From NCBI GenBank assembly GCA_037974665.1, contig CM075764.1, positions 80,065,825 to 80,129,824 on the forward strand: 64,000 bases of DNA. Direction: 5' to 3'. Position 1 is the first letter of the stretch. Each line of letters opens with the position of its first letter. Positions 35,960 through 47,723 of this stretch are shown here, in pieces. Below the pieces are notes generated by a model that saw nothing but the letters and a program-made list of their open reading frames with translations, searched no databases and was not told the origin of the DNA. A program made the translations under genes and the position numbers. Origin of the DNA: Ehretia macrophylla (taxonomy: Eukaryota > Streptophyta > Magnoliopsida > Boraginales > Ehretiaceae).

Positions 35960-37769
35960 AAAATATGATTCGAAGCTGAAAAGTAAAAAAAAAAAAAAAA
36001 GCAAAACAGTGAATAGTAAAAAAACCTTTTTGTTGAATTAGCCTTCGAGGCCAAACTTTTCTGAAGGAAAACGATGTTCTGCATATAACCCACAGTTAAG
36101 CTATGAACACCACCCTCTTAGGGCCAAATTCCGTCGTTTACTAGGGTTTTTGGGTATTTTTGTGTTTTCGAGTAGAGTTTTTTCAACTTTTCTTATTTCT
36201 CTAGGTTTCTTTCTTCGGGTTTTGTTCAATTTTCTTTGTCTAACCTTGTTTCCAGAGTCTTAGAGGTCTGTCAAAAAAAAAAAATTCAGATTCCATGACA
36301 ATTGTTTTCGCTGCTTGGTTCTTCTTGATAGTGTTGATTAGTTTCAAACGAACTAAAGGGAGAATATGAGAGGAAAAAGGCAGAGTGTATGAGATTAATA
36401 GAGGGTAAATGCCAAATTGAGTTGAGTGTTTACGTGAGGGAGTGAAATTTAATCATGTCTCAAAACCAAGCAGACAACACCAACGAAGGAGGTCAACAAG
36501 CTGTTGTTCCAAATTTACAGATGCAATCTTTGATAGGAGAGATGAGATGGATGATGAGAGCTGAATTTGAACAAATACATGAGAGAGGCTTGAACAAATA
36601 TATAAGGTCAAGCTCGAGTCCAAACAATCGACCAATGCCACGACCTCCCAAGGTAAATCGGCTTCTACTATGACTCGATCTAGTGAGATTAGATGTTTTA
36701 AATGTCAGGGATGGGGACACATAGCAAGCTAATGCCCAAACAAGAAAGCATTAGTAGTCTTGGAGAGTGGTGAGATTAAGTCCGAGGATGAAATGCATTT
36801 TGATGACATGCCCATACTAGAGGACATCACAGAGAGAGAAGAGGAATTTGGGGTAGATCATGGGGAGATGCTTGGACTAGTGACATGACGAGCCTTGAGC
36901 TTGCAAGCTAAAGAAGAGGAAGAGGTAGCACAACGGGAGAACATCTTTCACACTCGTTGTCATGTGAAAGATAAGGTATGTAGTGTTATTATTGATGGTG
37001 GTAGTTGTACTAACGTTGCTAGTGCTTCTATGGTTGAAAAGCTAGGGCTCACAACAATTAAGCATCCACGTCCATACAAGTTACAATGGTTGAATGATTG
37101 TGGTGACGTAAGGGTTACAAAACAGGTTGTGGTGTCGTTTCGCATTGGAAAATATGAAGATGAAGTATTGTGCGATGTGGTACCTATGCATGCTGGACAT
37201 CTTCTCTTAGGAAGACCATGACAATTTGATCGATGTGTGCAGCATGATGGCTTCACCAACAAGTACTCATTCATGTTCAAACAGCGGACAATCACTTTAG
37301 TTCTGACGATACCAAAACAAGTTTATGAGAATCAAGTGAGGTTACAAAATTGAGTGATCAAAAGAACTTGAGTTAACAAAAGAATTTGAGTGATCAAAAG
37401 AATCAGAGAGAGCAAAATAATGAGAGTGAAAAAAGAGTAAGGCCGAATCGGGAGAGGTAGTAAAAAGAGAAAAGAATGCGGCCAAGGAGGTAAAAATAGA
37501 GGGAAAACAAAGAAATTTTTATGCAAAAGCAAGTGAGGTTAAGAGAGCTTTGATATCAAAACGACCAATGATTGTACTTATGTACAAAGAGGCTATTTTA
37601 AACACTAACCAACTTGACTCTGCATTGCCTAGTGTTGTTGTTTCTCTCTTGCAGAATTTTGAGGAAGTGTTTCCCGAGGACATACCACATGGTCTACCAC
37701 CTAGGCTGGTCTTTGAACCTGGAGGATTTGAGGACAAATCCTTCTCAAGAGGGGGGGGGGGGGGGGGAA
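35960..37769 (+). mobile_element. TRG-I internal region, short-Gag form (TR-GAG-type fossil)
   Basis: Leader to 36454, then a Gag N-terminus (36455, MSQNQADN). A knuckle region is near 36700, and the retropepsin-like motif (IIDGGSCTNVASASM) lies in an open 108-codon frame at 36895-37221. The polymerase-threshold wording (VSLLQNFEEVFPED) is at 37550-37740. Like TRG-C it lacks the capsid-like domain. The polypurine tract is an unusual run of 17 G (37751-37767). It is broken in several places. Confidence 0.83.
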
Positions 37770-38520
37770 GGAGGAGAACCAGCCTTAAGCATCCAAGTTC
37801 AAAGAACCATTTGGGCGAATTTTTCACCAAACAATCAAGTCAAGATTCTGTTTTCAAGATTCAAGAAATTTAAGATTCTTCAAGAAGTTTCAAGAAGCTT
37901 GGAAGATTTGGTCAAGATTTGATTTTTTTGTAATTCTATCTTAGTTTTAGTTTTGGTTTAATTTGAATTCTAGTTTATCAAGTGTTCACACTAGGGAGAA
38001 GTCTTTCTTGGGCTGCAAGTTAGGTGTTCACACTAGAAATGAGCCTTTCTTGGGCTGCAAGTTTGCTTCCTTTTTAGTTACTATTGATGTTACTATTCAT
38101 GTAAATAGTTAATAGGAGTCTTTCTTGGGCTCAAGTCTAGTTCTTTGACCTAGTTACTATTCACATTTTTCCTACTTGGGCTAGGGTTTAGGAGTCCTAT
38201 TCCAAGTAGGATACTTATTTGTTATTGCCTATATAAGGTTGTTTTTGTGATAATAAAGAAGACAATTTTGATATTAAATTTGTGAGATTATTCTCCTCAA
38301 GTTCTCAAGAACTTTTTCAAACTTATCAAGATTATTCTTGTGGAGTTCATCCTTGACTTATCAAACGGGTTTTCTATCCTCGTTTGTGGCGTCTTCAACT
38401 ATACCAAGGTTCTAGCTTTGCTAAGCATAGGGTCGCGCTTCCATCCAATCCTGAAAGGTCTTGGGGTCATTTTCCATATTTGGTGTTGGGTCGCGTCACA
38501 TGTTGGTGTGGTTCGTATCA
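37770..38520 (+). repeat. TRG-I 3' LTR
   Basis: This 751-bp LTR of the TRG-C subtype end (GTTGGGTCGCGTCACATG) ends TTCGTATCA. The right flank is TATAA, which does not match the left flank CTTGG of the same element. Confidence 0.88.
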
Positions 38521-40080
38521 TATAAAATCAAAACAAGAATTTACATAAACTTAACCAAAACTATAACTACAAAATAAATGCAATTCCCTCAGCCAATATA
38601 AGTTGTATATGCAAGGAAATGGCTTATGATGGCTCTAACACACTTGATTCAAGCTTGGAAGACACTACAAGATCAAACCCTAAGACAATTTTTTTTTCTT
38701 CCTTTTTCTTCTCGCTGTCGAGTTTGGGGGGCTTTTTGGCTTCTTTTTTTTGTTAAGTATATTATGTATGTGATATATATGTCTATATATTATAGTGTAG
38801 TATAGTTGGGCTTTAGGAAAATATACAATAAAAACTAAAACAAAGCCCAAAACCAACTAAAATCTAAGTAACCCAAAAGATGCAACAATGTTTTCACTAT
38901 TCATTCAGGACACAAAACATTTTTATCTCACTCACCCGACATGTAATGCACATAATTCCAATGCACGTGTCACGACCCTATTTCTCTAATCAGGTCTCTG
39001 ATACCACCGTTAGCCTAATAAGCCTAATTATCCCTACACCGTTCATTTTAGGGTCGTGATGCCACGGGCTTAAAAAGATCACTCCTCCTAAGTCCGCTAA
39101 GATGCACTACATTAGCCTGTGCACTAATAACTGCTAGGTTCCAAGTCATCATTTCATATTCGAGAAGTACGTTTCTGCAAGGATAGCTCCTAAGGAGTTT
39201 GGAAACGACAGTCGGTCATTGGATAAGATACTTAGATATAACTTAAGCTAAAACTATTTTCCTTGATATACTCCGTAATCTTTGCATCTTCTTTAGGTGA
39301 TCTTAACTCACTTAGTATTATTCCTATATAATTCTCGTAGCCTAAGCTCTTCTGAAATTGAAATTCGATTTGCAGCTACAACATCTTTGCTATAAGCAGT
39401 AATTAACTTCACGATACATCGTGATGAACGTTAATTGGATCTAGAACTACCCGGTTTCACCCATTAAGTTCTGACACCATAGCTAAACATTGGATGGAAG
39501 CCTAAAGACAAATGGCTAAGTCTAAGAACCTTAACCCGCAAATACATACATATCACAAAGCTATAAATCAGAATCACAAGATAAGGACACGAGTTAATTA
39601 TAAATCTGGGTACTAGATTTAAAATGTACCATAGCAAGCCTAGCAAATATAAACATACCAAGTAGGCTAATATCCCACTTCAAGAGTCTACCGCAAAAAA
39701 ATTAAAATGTAACATACACAAACAAGATCCTAATCACAAACAGGTACAGATCCAAGTCAAGATAACAGCATATCAGACATAATGTTTAATTTTGACCTCC
39801 TTATTCACGTACTACACATACTCTATCTCAGGCTCACTTGAAATATTGGCAAATAGGAATGAGTTTTATCAACTCAATGAGGAAAAGAGGATAGGGAAGT
39901 TTTGAAGCTCGTTTTATTATGAAAACCCTTTTGAAAATATGCCAAGCAACAACAGATATATAACAAGTATAATTGTGTAAATACCGAAAGGTACATAAAC
40001 ATTCATTAAAGGATGATTTCGCTTCGCTTTGCTGATACCGTCTCATTTCATTTCATGAACACCTATCCCTAAACACCAAG
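38521..40080 (-). other. Inverted segment between TRG-I and TRG-J (continuation of gypsy LTR sequence)
   Basis: Read on the minus strand, the segment continues the GYP-H LTR from 35774. CTTGG joins CTTGGTGTTTAGGG, and later words (CTTGGCATATTTTCAAAAGGGTTTTC) align with the equivalent part of GYP-L near 45700. Near 39000 the minus strand reads ACGGTGGTATCAGAGACC and TAGGGTCGTGACACG, a primer-site-like word and an LTR-end-like word. Its left end TATAA is the complement of TTATA after TRG-J, and its right end CCAAG is the complement of CTTGG before TRG-I. No gene was found. Confidence 0.75.
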
Positions 40081-40836
40081 TGATGAGAACCAGCCTTAAG
40101 CGTCCAAGTTCAATGAAACATTTGGGCAAATTTTCCAGCAAAGAATCAAGTCAAGATTCTGTTTTCAAGATTCAAGAATTTCAAGATTCTTCAAGAAGTT
40201 TCAAGAAGCTTGGAAGATTTGGTCAATATTTGATTTCTTTGTAATTCTATCTTAGTTTTAGTTTTAGTTTAATTTGAATTCTAGTTTATCAAGTGTTCAC
40301 ACTAGGGAGAAGTCTTTCTTGGGCTGCAAGTTAGGTGTTCACAGTAGAAAGGAGCCTTTCTTGGGCTGCAAGTTTGCTTCCTTTTTAGTTACTATTCATA
40401 TTACTATTCTTGTGAATAGTTAATAGGAGTCTTTTTTGGGCTCCAAGTCTACTTCTTTGACCTAGTTACTATTCACATTTTTCCTACTTGGGCTAGGGTT
40501 TAGGAGTCCTATTCCAAGCAAGATACTTATTTGTTATTGCCTATATAAGGCTATTTTTGTGATAATAAAGAAGACAATTTTGATTCATAAAATTTGTGAG
40601 ATTATTCTCCTTTGAGTTCAACAAGAAACTCTCAAACTTATCAAGATAATTCTTGTGGCGTTCAACCTTTGACTTATCAAACGGGTTTCCCATCCTCGTT
40701 TGTGGCGTCTTCAACTATACCAAGGTTCTAGATTTGCTAAGTATAGGGTCGCGATTTCATCCATTCCTGAAAGGTCTTGGGGTCGTTTGCCATATTTGGT
40801 GTTGGGTCGCGTCACATGTTGGCATGGTTCGTATCA
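40081..40836 (+). repeat. TRG-J solo LTR
   Basis: This is a complete TRG LTR (TGATGAGAACC...TTCGTATCA) with no internal region. Flanks are CCAAG on the left and TTATA on the right; they do not match each other but pair with the flanks of TRG-I after inversion of the segment between. It is a product of recombination between LTRs or of the event that made the inversion. Confidence 0.88.
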
Positions 40837-42100
40837 TTATATGTAAATATAATGCTTGATTGTTGTATATTTTAGTGTTTCCTAAGTATAGACTTGTTTT
40901 TTGGTGTTGAATGGCTTTGATTGCTAACTTTTGCAAATAACCTAATGAAGAAGATGATGAATAGTAGATTTTAGGGTAAGTTGGTGTTTCATGGTTATAG
41001 GCCTGATTCTATGTTATCTAAGCATGCCATAATTGCTAATGTAACTAAATTGATGTCCAAAATGGTTAGAACTTGCTTAGAACTTGATATTTTGAAATTG
41101 AACATAAAGGGGAAATTGTAGTTTATAGGTTAATTGTTTAGTTTAAAGCTTAATACTTGTGCCATAGGTGTTTATAAGACTAGACAAAGGTGTAGATTAG
41201 CTAGATTAGGGTTAAAATGGATTATGAGCAATTGAACACTAAAGGGGCCGTGTGTGTGTTTGTGTTGTCCATGTGTGTTTGTGTGCTTTAGGGAGCTTGG
41301 TAGTAGTTCATTAGTGGTTGTGGTGTGCCTAGTAAGCTTGTAATGTGTCCTTATTGATAGATAACTTGTCTAATGGCTAGAAAATGTAAAGGGTTAGTTT
41401 ATAGAAAATTGAATTGGTTGTAGTAGTTGTCTTGCAATTGACTAGCTAAGTGAACTTGTTTAGAATGTTTATCTAATCGGAGAAGTTTTGTGAGTTGGAT
41501 TCCATGTATACTTTGTTATGAATGGAGTGCATATGCATGATCTTTTGTTTATATTGTTAAGTTGCTTATTAATTGTAACATACGTGCGAGGGTAACCTAC
41601 TTTGTTGTCCCTCAATTATATGTTTATTGAATTGTCTCGATTATTGTTATCTTGTATGGATCGTATCGTGGTTGCGTAACCATATTGTCTGCACGAATGT
41701 GTTGGATCTTCACTGGACGGCAGCGGGCTTGCCAGTAAGTATTCAATCTCCATGCTCTAGTCCCTCACTCGCTTAGTCCGAAGATCGCCAGGGGGTGTTG
41801 GGTCGTAGGATTTCGGGATACATCCAGAGTACACCCATTGGAATGATTGGGGTTATGCTGGCAAATTATTCATATTCGTGGTTCATGGTTCGTGATTCGA
41901 GATCGAGATCAAGACGTTGGAGTGTTTGGGGTTATTGAAATCGTATCATTTTTAATGTGTGCTATTTAGTTGTTAAATTGTTATCTATCTTGTATTGTTA
42001 CTTAATCTTGTGAATATTTGTTGCATTGCACGAAAATGGTTTTGAAAACACCCCGGTTGTAAGGACTTGTACCTACATCCTGAATGGTAGTATATGGAAC
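40837..42100 (+). repeat. GYP-K LTR stretch (related to the GYP-E LTR)
   Basis: At 41640-41900 the plus strand carries GGTTGCGTAACC, GGGCTTGCC, CCCTCACTCGC and GGGGGTGTTGGGTCGTAGGAT in the same order and spacing as the minus strand of GYP-E. GGTTCGTGATTCGAGATCG and ACACCCCGGTTG follow. The LTR starts somewhere in the inverted segment and its end is not clear. No coding region is attached. Confidence 0.6.
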
Positions 42101-44279
42101 AAGTGTTCCTCATGTGTTTGGCTTATATCACTTTTGTGTCTGGTGTTTTTATAATAAGAAGATGTGTTACAACTAGCATATCAAGCTAAACATGCGTTTC
42201 AATTAACAAATAAATTAAGATAATTTGTGCTGGGAAGTGAATGAAAATGTTAAAGTTACGAAATTCTATTAACTACCTTAGCTAGATAGGATTGCTAAGA
42301 AATGGAACAGTAATAAATTGCGAACTCAGATTTATGTTCTGGCTTTTAACCTTGAGTACTATCATTGGAGTTATCATTTGAGTTGCTAGAGTGGGCTATG
42401 AGCAAAATATTAGGAGCAACGGGGTAACCTGAAACAATCGGTATTATCTTTTAAATGAACTATGTGGAATGATTTTGAGTGATGCTAAATAAGAGTTAAA
42501 TCTGGGACAATAGCTAAGGATAAGCCACATACCATTAGGACTGGTGTCTACTGGTATTACTAAAAATAGTTGGGGTGATTGCTCATCTTCCTTTGTTGCT
42601 TAACTAGTTGTAGATAGATGTTACCTTATTTGAAGAAACATTGCCAGGTTGTCTGCGAATTATTTTGTTAACTTGTAAAAGATGAAAAGTTGGTGATCTC
42701 AGATTACTAAAGGATTTCAATTTGGGGTGCTCATACTACCTCGTGCTAGAATAAAATAGAGATAAACAATATGATTTACTAAGGTCCATTATAGTGTGAA
42801 GTTATGAATGACAGAATTAGGTTAACTAGCATTTTGCTACCTTTATTTAAGTTACTATAAGATAGGAAATTTGGTTGAACTACTTAATAGTGGTGTTAAT
42901 TTATGGGATAGGAGGTTTAGTCTATCTACTTCGTGGAATATTAGGATTGAAATTTCCTAACTAGGTAACATTAAAAGGTTTCAATAAATTAGGGACGCTC
43001 GTTCACCTCTTGTTTAATTCATTATTATAAATAATTAGTTAACCTCCACATAGATGATTCAGTCATTAACTAATACTTAGTGAGGAGAAGTCAGTGAACC
43101 AAACAATTGGAGAATAGAAATAAGTAAAGACTTAGATGTTAAATTAAGTTTCCTACTCAAATAATTGCTAAGTTAATGTAGTAGGAATTTTAGTTTCTAT
43201 GCATACTAAATTAGCTAGAAGAATAAATTGAAATACCTTGTTCTTTTCCTAAGTGTTAGAAACAATGTAGAAGAGATAAAAGAATTTTAGCACGGCACTT
43301 CTTTAACCATTTAATTATTTGATGCTTAGCTATTTAATTTGTCTACCTGACCACATCTATGTTAGACTTCACCACTACCACTTTCACTATCATTTAAGCT
43401 TAGGTCATAAAAGGTTGTTGGTATTTTGGTTTATGCATTTCTTAAAACATAGCATTTCTTAAAACATTTTATTGAGTCAACTTATTAACATTACTTATTA
43501 GAATTTCGTTATTAGTTAAGTCTTAAACTCAGTAAGCCATTAGCCACCCGACCTCGCCACTACACGTACATGAAGATCGAAGCATGATATAATTTCCGTC
43601 AAGTAGCAATTGTTCGCCTGCGAGTTTGATAAAATCCGCGTGACGTCCATCTTCAAGTTACTAAAATGAGCAGCCAGCTTAATAAGGACAAGCCTCATTA
43701 TAATCATTGCCTAAGTATTTAGCTTTGCTCAATCACCAGGCTGCATGAGCTACTGCATTAGCGACACCAAGGAAAATCGGGGACAGCCATTGGTTGAGAA
43801 ACTTATCATGACTATCTAGAATTAGACTAATGGTGTTGTCACTTTAATTCAAGAAGCAAGCTATGAATCAATTCTTCATCTAGCCGCGTGGACTCCTTGC
43901 ATGTTTTGCTGGGCGTCGGAAGTAAACACGTAGGAACCTGCTTCATGATAGCTAATTACTAGGAGTAGATTCTATAATAATTTAGTAATGTTTCCTTGTT
44001 GACAACGAAACACATTAGCTGAGCTTAGTCATAAGCCGCAGACCAATTAGAACAAATTTGAAGTAATATAAAAGCTGCAGTATTTCAGGTTTTAAAGCAC
44101 AAACAAATTAAATCCTATTAGTTATTAGAATATACTTGGCAAGTCAAATTCACAACCAGGTGCGGGTTTACTCTTGAAACAAGCATTCTTTTGTGATTAT
44201 GTTGATTTCTATTAAATAACTTGATTTCTTAGAATACTTTGTGATTATGTTGGTTTCTGTTCAGTAATTTGATTTCTTA
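42101..44279. other. Unassigned AT-rich stretch, probably old retroelement sequence
   Basis: No open frame above about 60 codons and no recognisable domain was found. A 17-bp word CATTTCTTAAAACATAG is nearly tandem at 43436-43465. It may be LTR or leader sequence of the K/L elements, but I cannot show it. Confidence 0.3.
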
Positions 44280-44560
44280 CACTACCACATTTTTTAGTTC
44301 TTGCAATATTTGAAAATCGTTGCAGAAGAACTAAAAACCGTTGCAAATGACATTAGGCAACGGTTTTCTTACCGTTGAATCTGTTCTCGTTGTCTAATCT
44401 CTACTGTAACAGTTTTTTTAGAAATAAATAGTAACGGTCAAAAAGCCATTGCAACTGATTCTTTTTGGAACGATTTTTTTTTTAAAGATTACATGATAAT
44501 TTTTTTCCTATTTGCAACGGTTTTCAAAAACATAAGCAACAATTATTTTACAATTGTAAG
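44280..44560 (+). mobile_element. CACTA-like transposon end with subterminal repeats
   Basis: The stretch starts CACTACCACATTTTTTAG. Over the next 250 bp the word CCGTTGC or its complement GCAACGG (allowing one change) recurs about seven times in both orientations (near 44312, 44338, 44359, 44372, 44432, 44450 and 44516). A CACTA terminus followed by short subterminal repeats is the hallmark of plant En/Spm elements. No transposase and no opposite end were found, so it is a fragment. Confidence 0.5.
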
Positions 44561-44585
44561 TTCACCATTCTTAAAAAAAAAAAGA

Positions 44586-44587
<2 letters not shown>

Positions 44588-44622
<35 letters not shown>
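44588..44622. repeat. (AT)n microsatellite
   Basis: This is a 35-bp uninterrupted AT dinucleotide run, preceded by an A-rich run. It is likely polymorphic in length. Confidence 0.97.
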
Positions 44623-44625
<3 letters not shown>

Positions 44626-44679
44626 CTCTTTCTTTTTTCTTTATTGAGTTGCACTTAGATAATTTATTCTATATAGGTT

Positions 44680-44770
44680 GTGATGAGACTCGAACCAAGG
44701 ACCTTTTTGAAAATGAACTCTATAACTATATCAAACTAACCATTTCATCTAACAGTTAAGTTGTTAGATA
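44680..44770 (-). repeat. tRNA-promoter-like repeat (possible SINE fragment)
   Basis: The minus strand reads TGGTTAGTTTGATA (44729-44742, A-box-like) and, 32 bases on, GGTTCGAGTCTC (44685-44696), an almost perfect pol III B box. The spacing fits a tRNA-type internal promoter. The sequence does not fold as a full tRNA by eye. It could be a SINE head or a decayed tRNA-like repeat. Confidence 0.35.
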
Positions 44771-45299
44771 AAAACTTATTATATTCATTTATATCTCTAA
44801 TAGCCAACACTTTTGTAAAAATTTTTAGAAATATAAATATAGTCTTTTACAACTGCAATGCTCTTTTTCATAAACTTGCCTCGAATTTTTAACTAGTCGA
44901 CAGTAGTTTAGAACTAAGAAACAACGAAAAATCTAAATTTTGACAAAGAAAATTGTAGAAATAAAGGAGTAAAAAATGAAACCTAATTAATCAACTTTTA
45001 AAAAAAAAATTTGTTTCTCTTTGTTTCAAATAATTAGTTGTAATAGTTTCTCATTTTCAATAACTAAAACTCAAATTTCTATGACTCTAATTCCTTATTT
45101 CCCGAACTACAATATACGCTTACAATTACCCATTAAGGAACATAAAGTGCCATTAAATATCAATTGGAATGAAATGTATCATTTTAAGTAATAGTAATGA
45201 GTTAATTCATAGAATCTATTTTATACTAAGACAAGTTACTCATAATGCTATTGGTTGCATGGCCCCACTTGAGTTATTTGAATTTTCAATGAATTTATA
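44771..45299. other. AT-rich stretch without recognised content
   Basis: Homopolymer-rich, with no coding frame and no repeat partner seen within the window. It may be the upstream part of the GYP-L LTR. Confidence 0.3.
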
Positions 45300-46859
45300 T
45301 TGTTAAATGTACTTGACCGGGGTCAGCCTTTTTCGTTGTACCCCACATATGTGTTTATCGAACTACGTGATTGTTCCTATCAACTGTGTGCTATGTGACT
45401 ACTTGTGCATGCTTGTGTGCTACTGGACTTGGGGGTTGCAACCTCAGGCACGATAGTTGTCACGAACGCTGAGCGGTATAGGGCTTGCCGGTGCTCCCAT
45501 GACTATCGTGGTCCTATTCCCTCTCCCGCTTGGCGATCTCCACCCTTAGGGAGCTGGGTTGTAGAATTCGGGTACAATCCGGAGTACCCTCTTGGGAGAT
45601 AAGAAGTTGTGAGCTTGAACCGGCCGGCCATCTTGAAGACAAACTGTATCCTTTGCAACGTGATTTGTACATGTCATTTATATATTGATATGCTTGATAT
45701 ACTTGCATTGCACCATGGTTTCAAAACTCGAAAATGTTTTGAAACTACCCCGGTTGACTTCCCCGCACTAAGTTCATTTGAGCTCACAACCCTTTCCCCC
45801 CTATTATAGGTGAAAGAGAAGAAGATTATAAAACTAGATAGTGACAATATGTGCCTGTTCTGCTACATGGGCAACCCTGATCTTTTAATTCCAAGGTTTA
45901 TCGAGGTCAATGCACATCAGCAGGGCTCACACAGTGAAGACTACAAGAATCTTAACATACCCTACCATCTAGTGTATGAGGTTGTGGTTAATGCTGTTCT
46001 AGTTGACTTTGGTTTTGGACCATGGGAGACAGCCTATGTACTTTACTTTAGTCCAGATTACGTGATGTAGGCCATATGTAGTAGTTGAATTTTTTCCAAG
46101 CTTATTTTGACGTAGTTGAGTCTGGGCTAGGAAACGGTTGTAACTTCAGATGTTATATAATATATGATACTAGACCTGCCTTTTGTAGGTTTAGATTTGC
46201 AAATGCAGACTCTTTATCTAATCTTGAGAAAGGTTGGGTTTGGGGTCGTTAAACCGGTTAACTGTTCTTCCCATCACTGAGCAATTGTGTTTTGCTTATT
46301 CCTCTTTCTAACATGTTCGGGAGAGGTTGAGGAAGATCCTCAGCTGATTATTGAGGAAGAAGAAGTGCAAGTTGAACCTTTGCCTTGATATTGCTTGCTG
46401 AGGTTGGAATGATTGCTTGTGTGGCTTGTGTGCTCAATCACTGTGCTGGTTGTAAAGAGCGTTAGCTTGTTGTATTTATGTTCTATTTTGAGACCTTAAA
46501 GGTCTTGTAAGTATTTATATTATCTTTGGAGGTTTGTATATCAAAGTCTTGGAGTAGTTGGCATGTTATAACTTAAATGCTTAGTTTTATTGTCTAGTTA
46601 GTGTGCATGCTTGAATTGGACTAAGTTATGATCATGTTTGGCTAAGTCTAGAGCTATCTTGAAAACTTAAATGGAAAGGCATAAGAATGTATCGTAGTTA
46701 TATCTTGTTGGTATATGTTTGTATATTGCTGTTGTGGCATATTATTCTGAGTGTAGGTATCTTGATAATCCACAGTACAGAGAAGACTATGTCCATTTGT
46801 CGGGTCCGAACTTACCTTTTAGCATGGGATTGGGTCAGGGCCTGACACGTGTGGTTCCA
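45300..46859 (+). repeat. GYP-L LTR stretch
   Basis: At 45430-45600 the conserved LTR block recurs (GGGCTTGCCGG, CCCTCTCCCGCTTGGCGA, GGGTTGTAGAATTCGGGTACA). TTTTGAAACTACCCCGGTTG follows at 45740, as in GYP-K. The stretch ends GATTGGGTCAGGGCCTGACA at 46859, resembling the GYP-E end GGGGATAGGGCGTTACA. The middle (about 45830-46290) holds an 86-codon open frame with no known domain, which I take as chance. The LTR start is not clear and no primer site follows. Confidence 0.55.
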
Positions 46860-47723
46860 CTTCTTGTTTTGCAGGCACCGAGCCCAGTCACCTAAGCTCT
46901 AGAGTTTTTACCTTATCAGATTTTATTTTAAAATCTGTTTTAATTTTATAATTATATTTAAGCTACAACAATTTGAATTACAATTTATTTAATGTTAGTT
47001 TAATATTTGATTACTAATTGCATTATTTTATTTTTTAGTTTTTACATTAATAGATGGATTCAGAAAAGTTCCTATTACAAAAATTTATTTGACAATAAAA
47101 AATTGTTGTTAAAAATGTTGGCTCACAATCATACTACACTATTCATAATAAAAAATAAAAATATTAATATTTGGAAGTAGAAAATAATCATTAACAATTA
47201 AAAATTTAAAATATAAAAATAATGTGTTTAGTTAATGAAACTAAAATAAGGATCCCTACTATATGAAGTGTAGTGGGAGCAAAAGTAAAATAAGGAGTTC
47301 TTAACATATGCCACTAAAAATAGGGAATGTTATTAGAGTCAAACTAAAAAAAGTACCTAGACTCCTTATTGTAGAGAAAGATTAGGGGTATTAAAAATGG
47401 CCTTAGAAGCTTGGATTTATAAGCACTTCAGCCAAATACTTCCGGTGAACTTGTAAGCCTTAAATCTCATGATGAAGAGAAGACAAAACCGATCAAAATA
47501 GACCATCAAGCAAGAGAGGACGTAATAGAAACAAATCAAGACATCAAACAACAGAATGAATTAGTTGTATGAATGACAAATTAAGTAATACTTGCATTTA
47601 AAGAGGAAGGAGGGTATCTCGTATTTTGTTATCCTCCATGCGATAACCCATCTATTTCACATCCCTTCCTCTGAAATACAGAAAGTCCAAGAGTATTCTG
47701 GAAATGAAATTTAAATAGTCTTC
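46860..47723. other. AT-rich 3' flank of the prenyltransferase gene
   Basis: No coding frame. The part next to 47723 will hold the 3' UTR of the minus-strand gene. Around 47245-47390 related words (AATAAGGATCC, AATAAGGAGTTC, ACTCCTTATTG) in both orientations hint at a small old transposon, but no clear ends were found. Confidence 0.35.

Noticed and set aside
38521-39070. A separate gypsy element starting at the primer-site-like word near 39000
   Set aside because: A primer-site-like word is present, but no Gag or other internal coding follows it in that direction. It may lie within or at the end of a related LTR.
45810-46070. 86-codon frame inside the GYP-L LTR as a gene
   Set aside because: No known domain, no splice or promoter context of its own, and surrounded by LTR sequence. 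Length is within chance for this composition.
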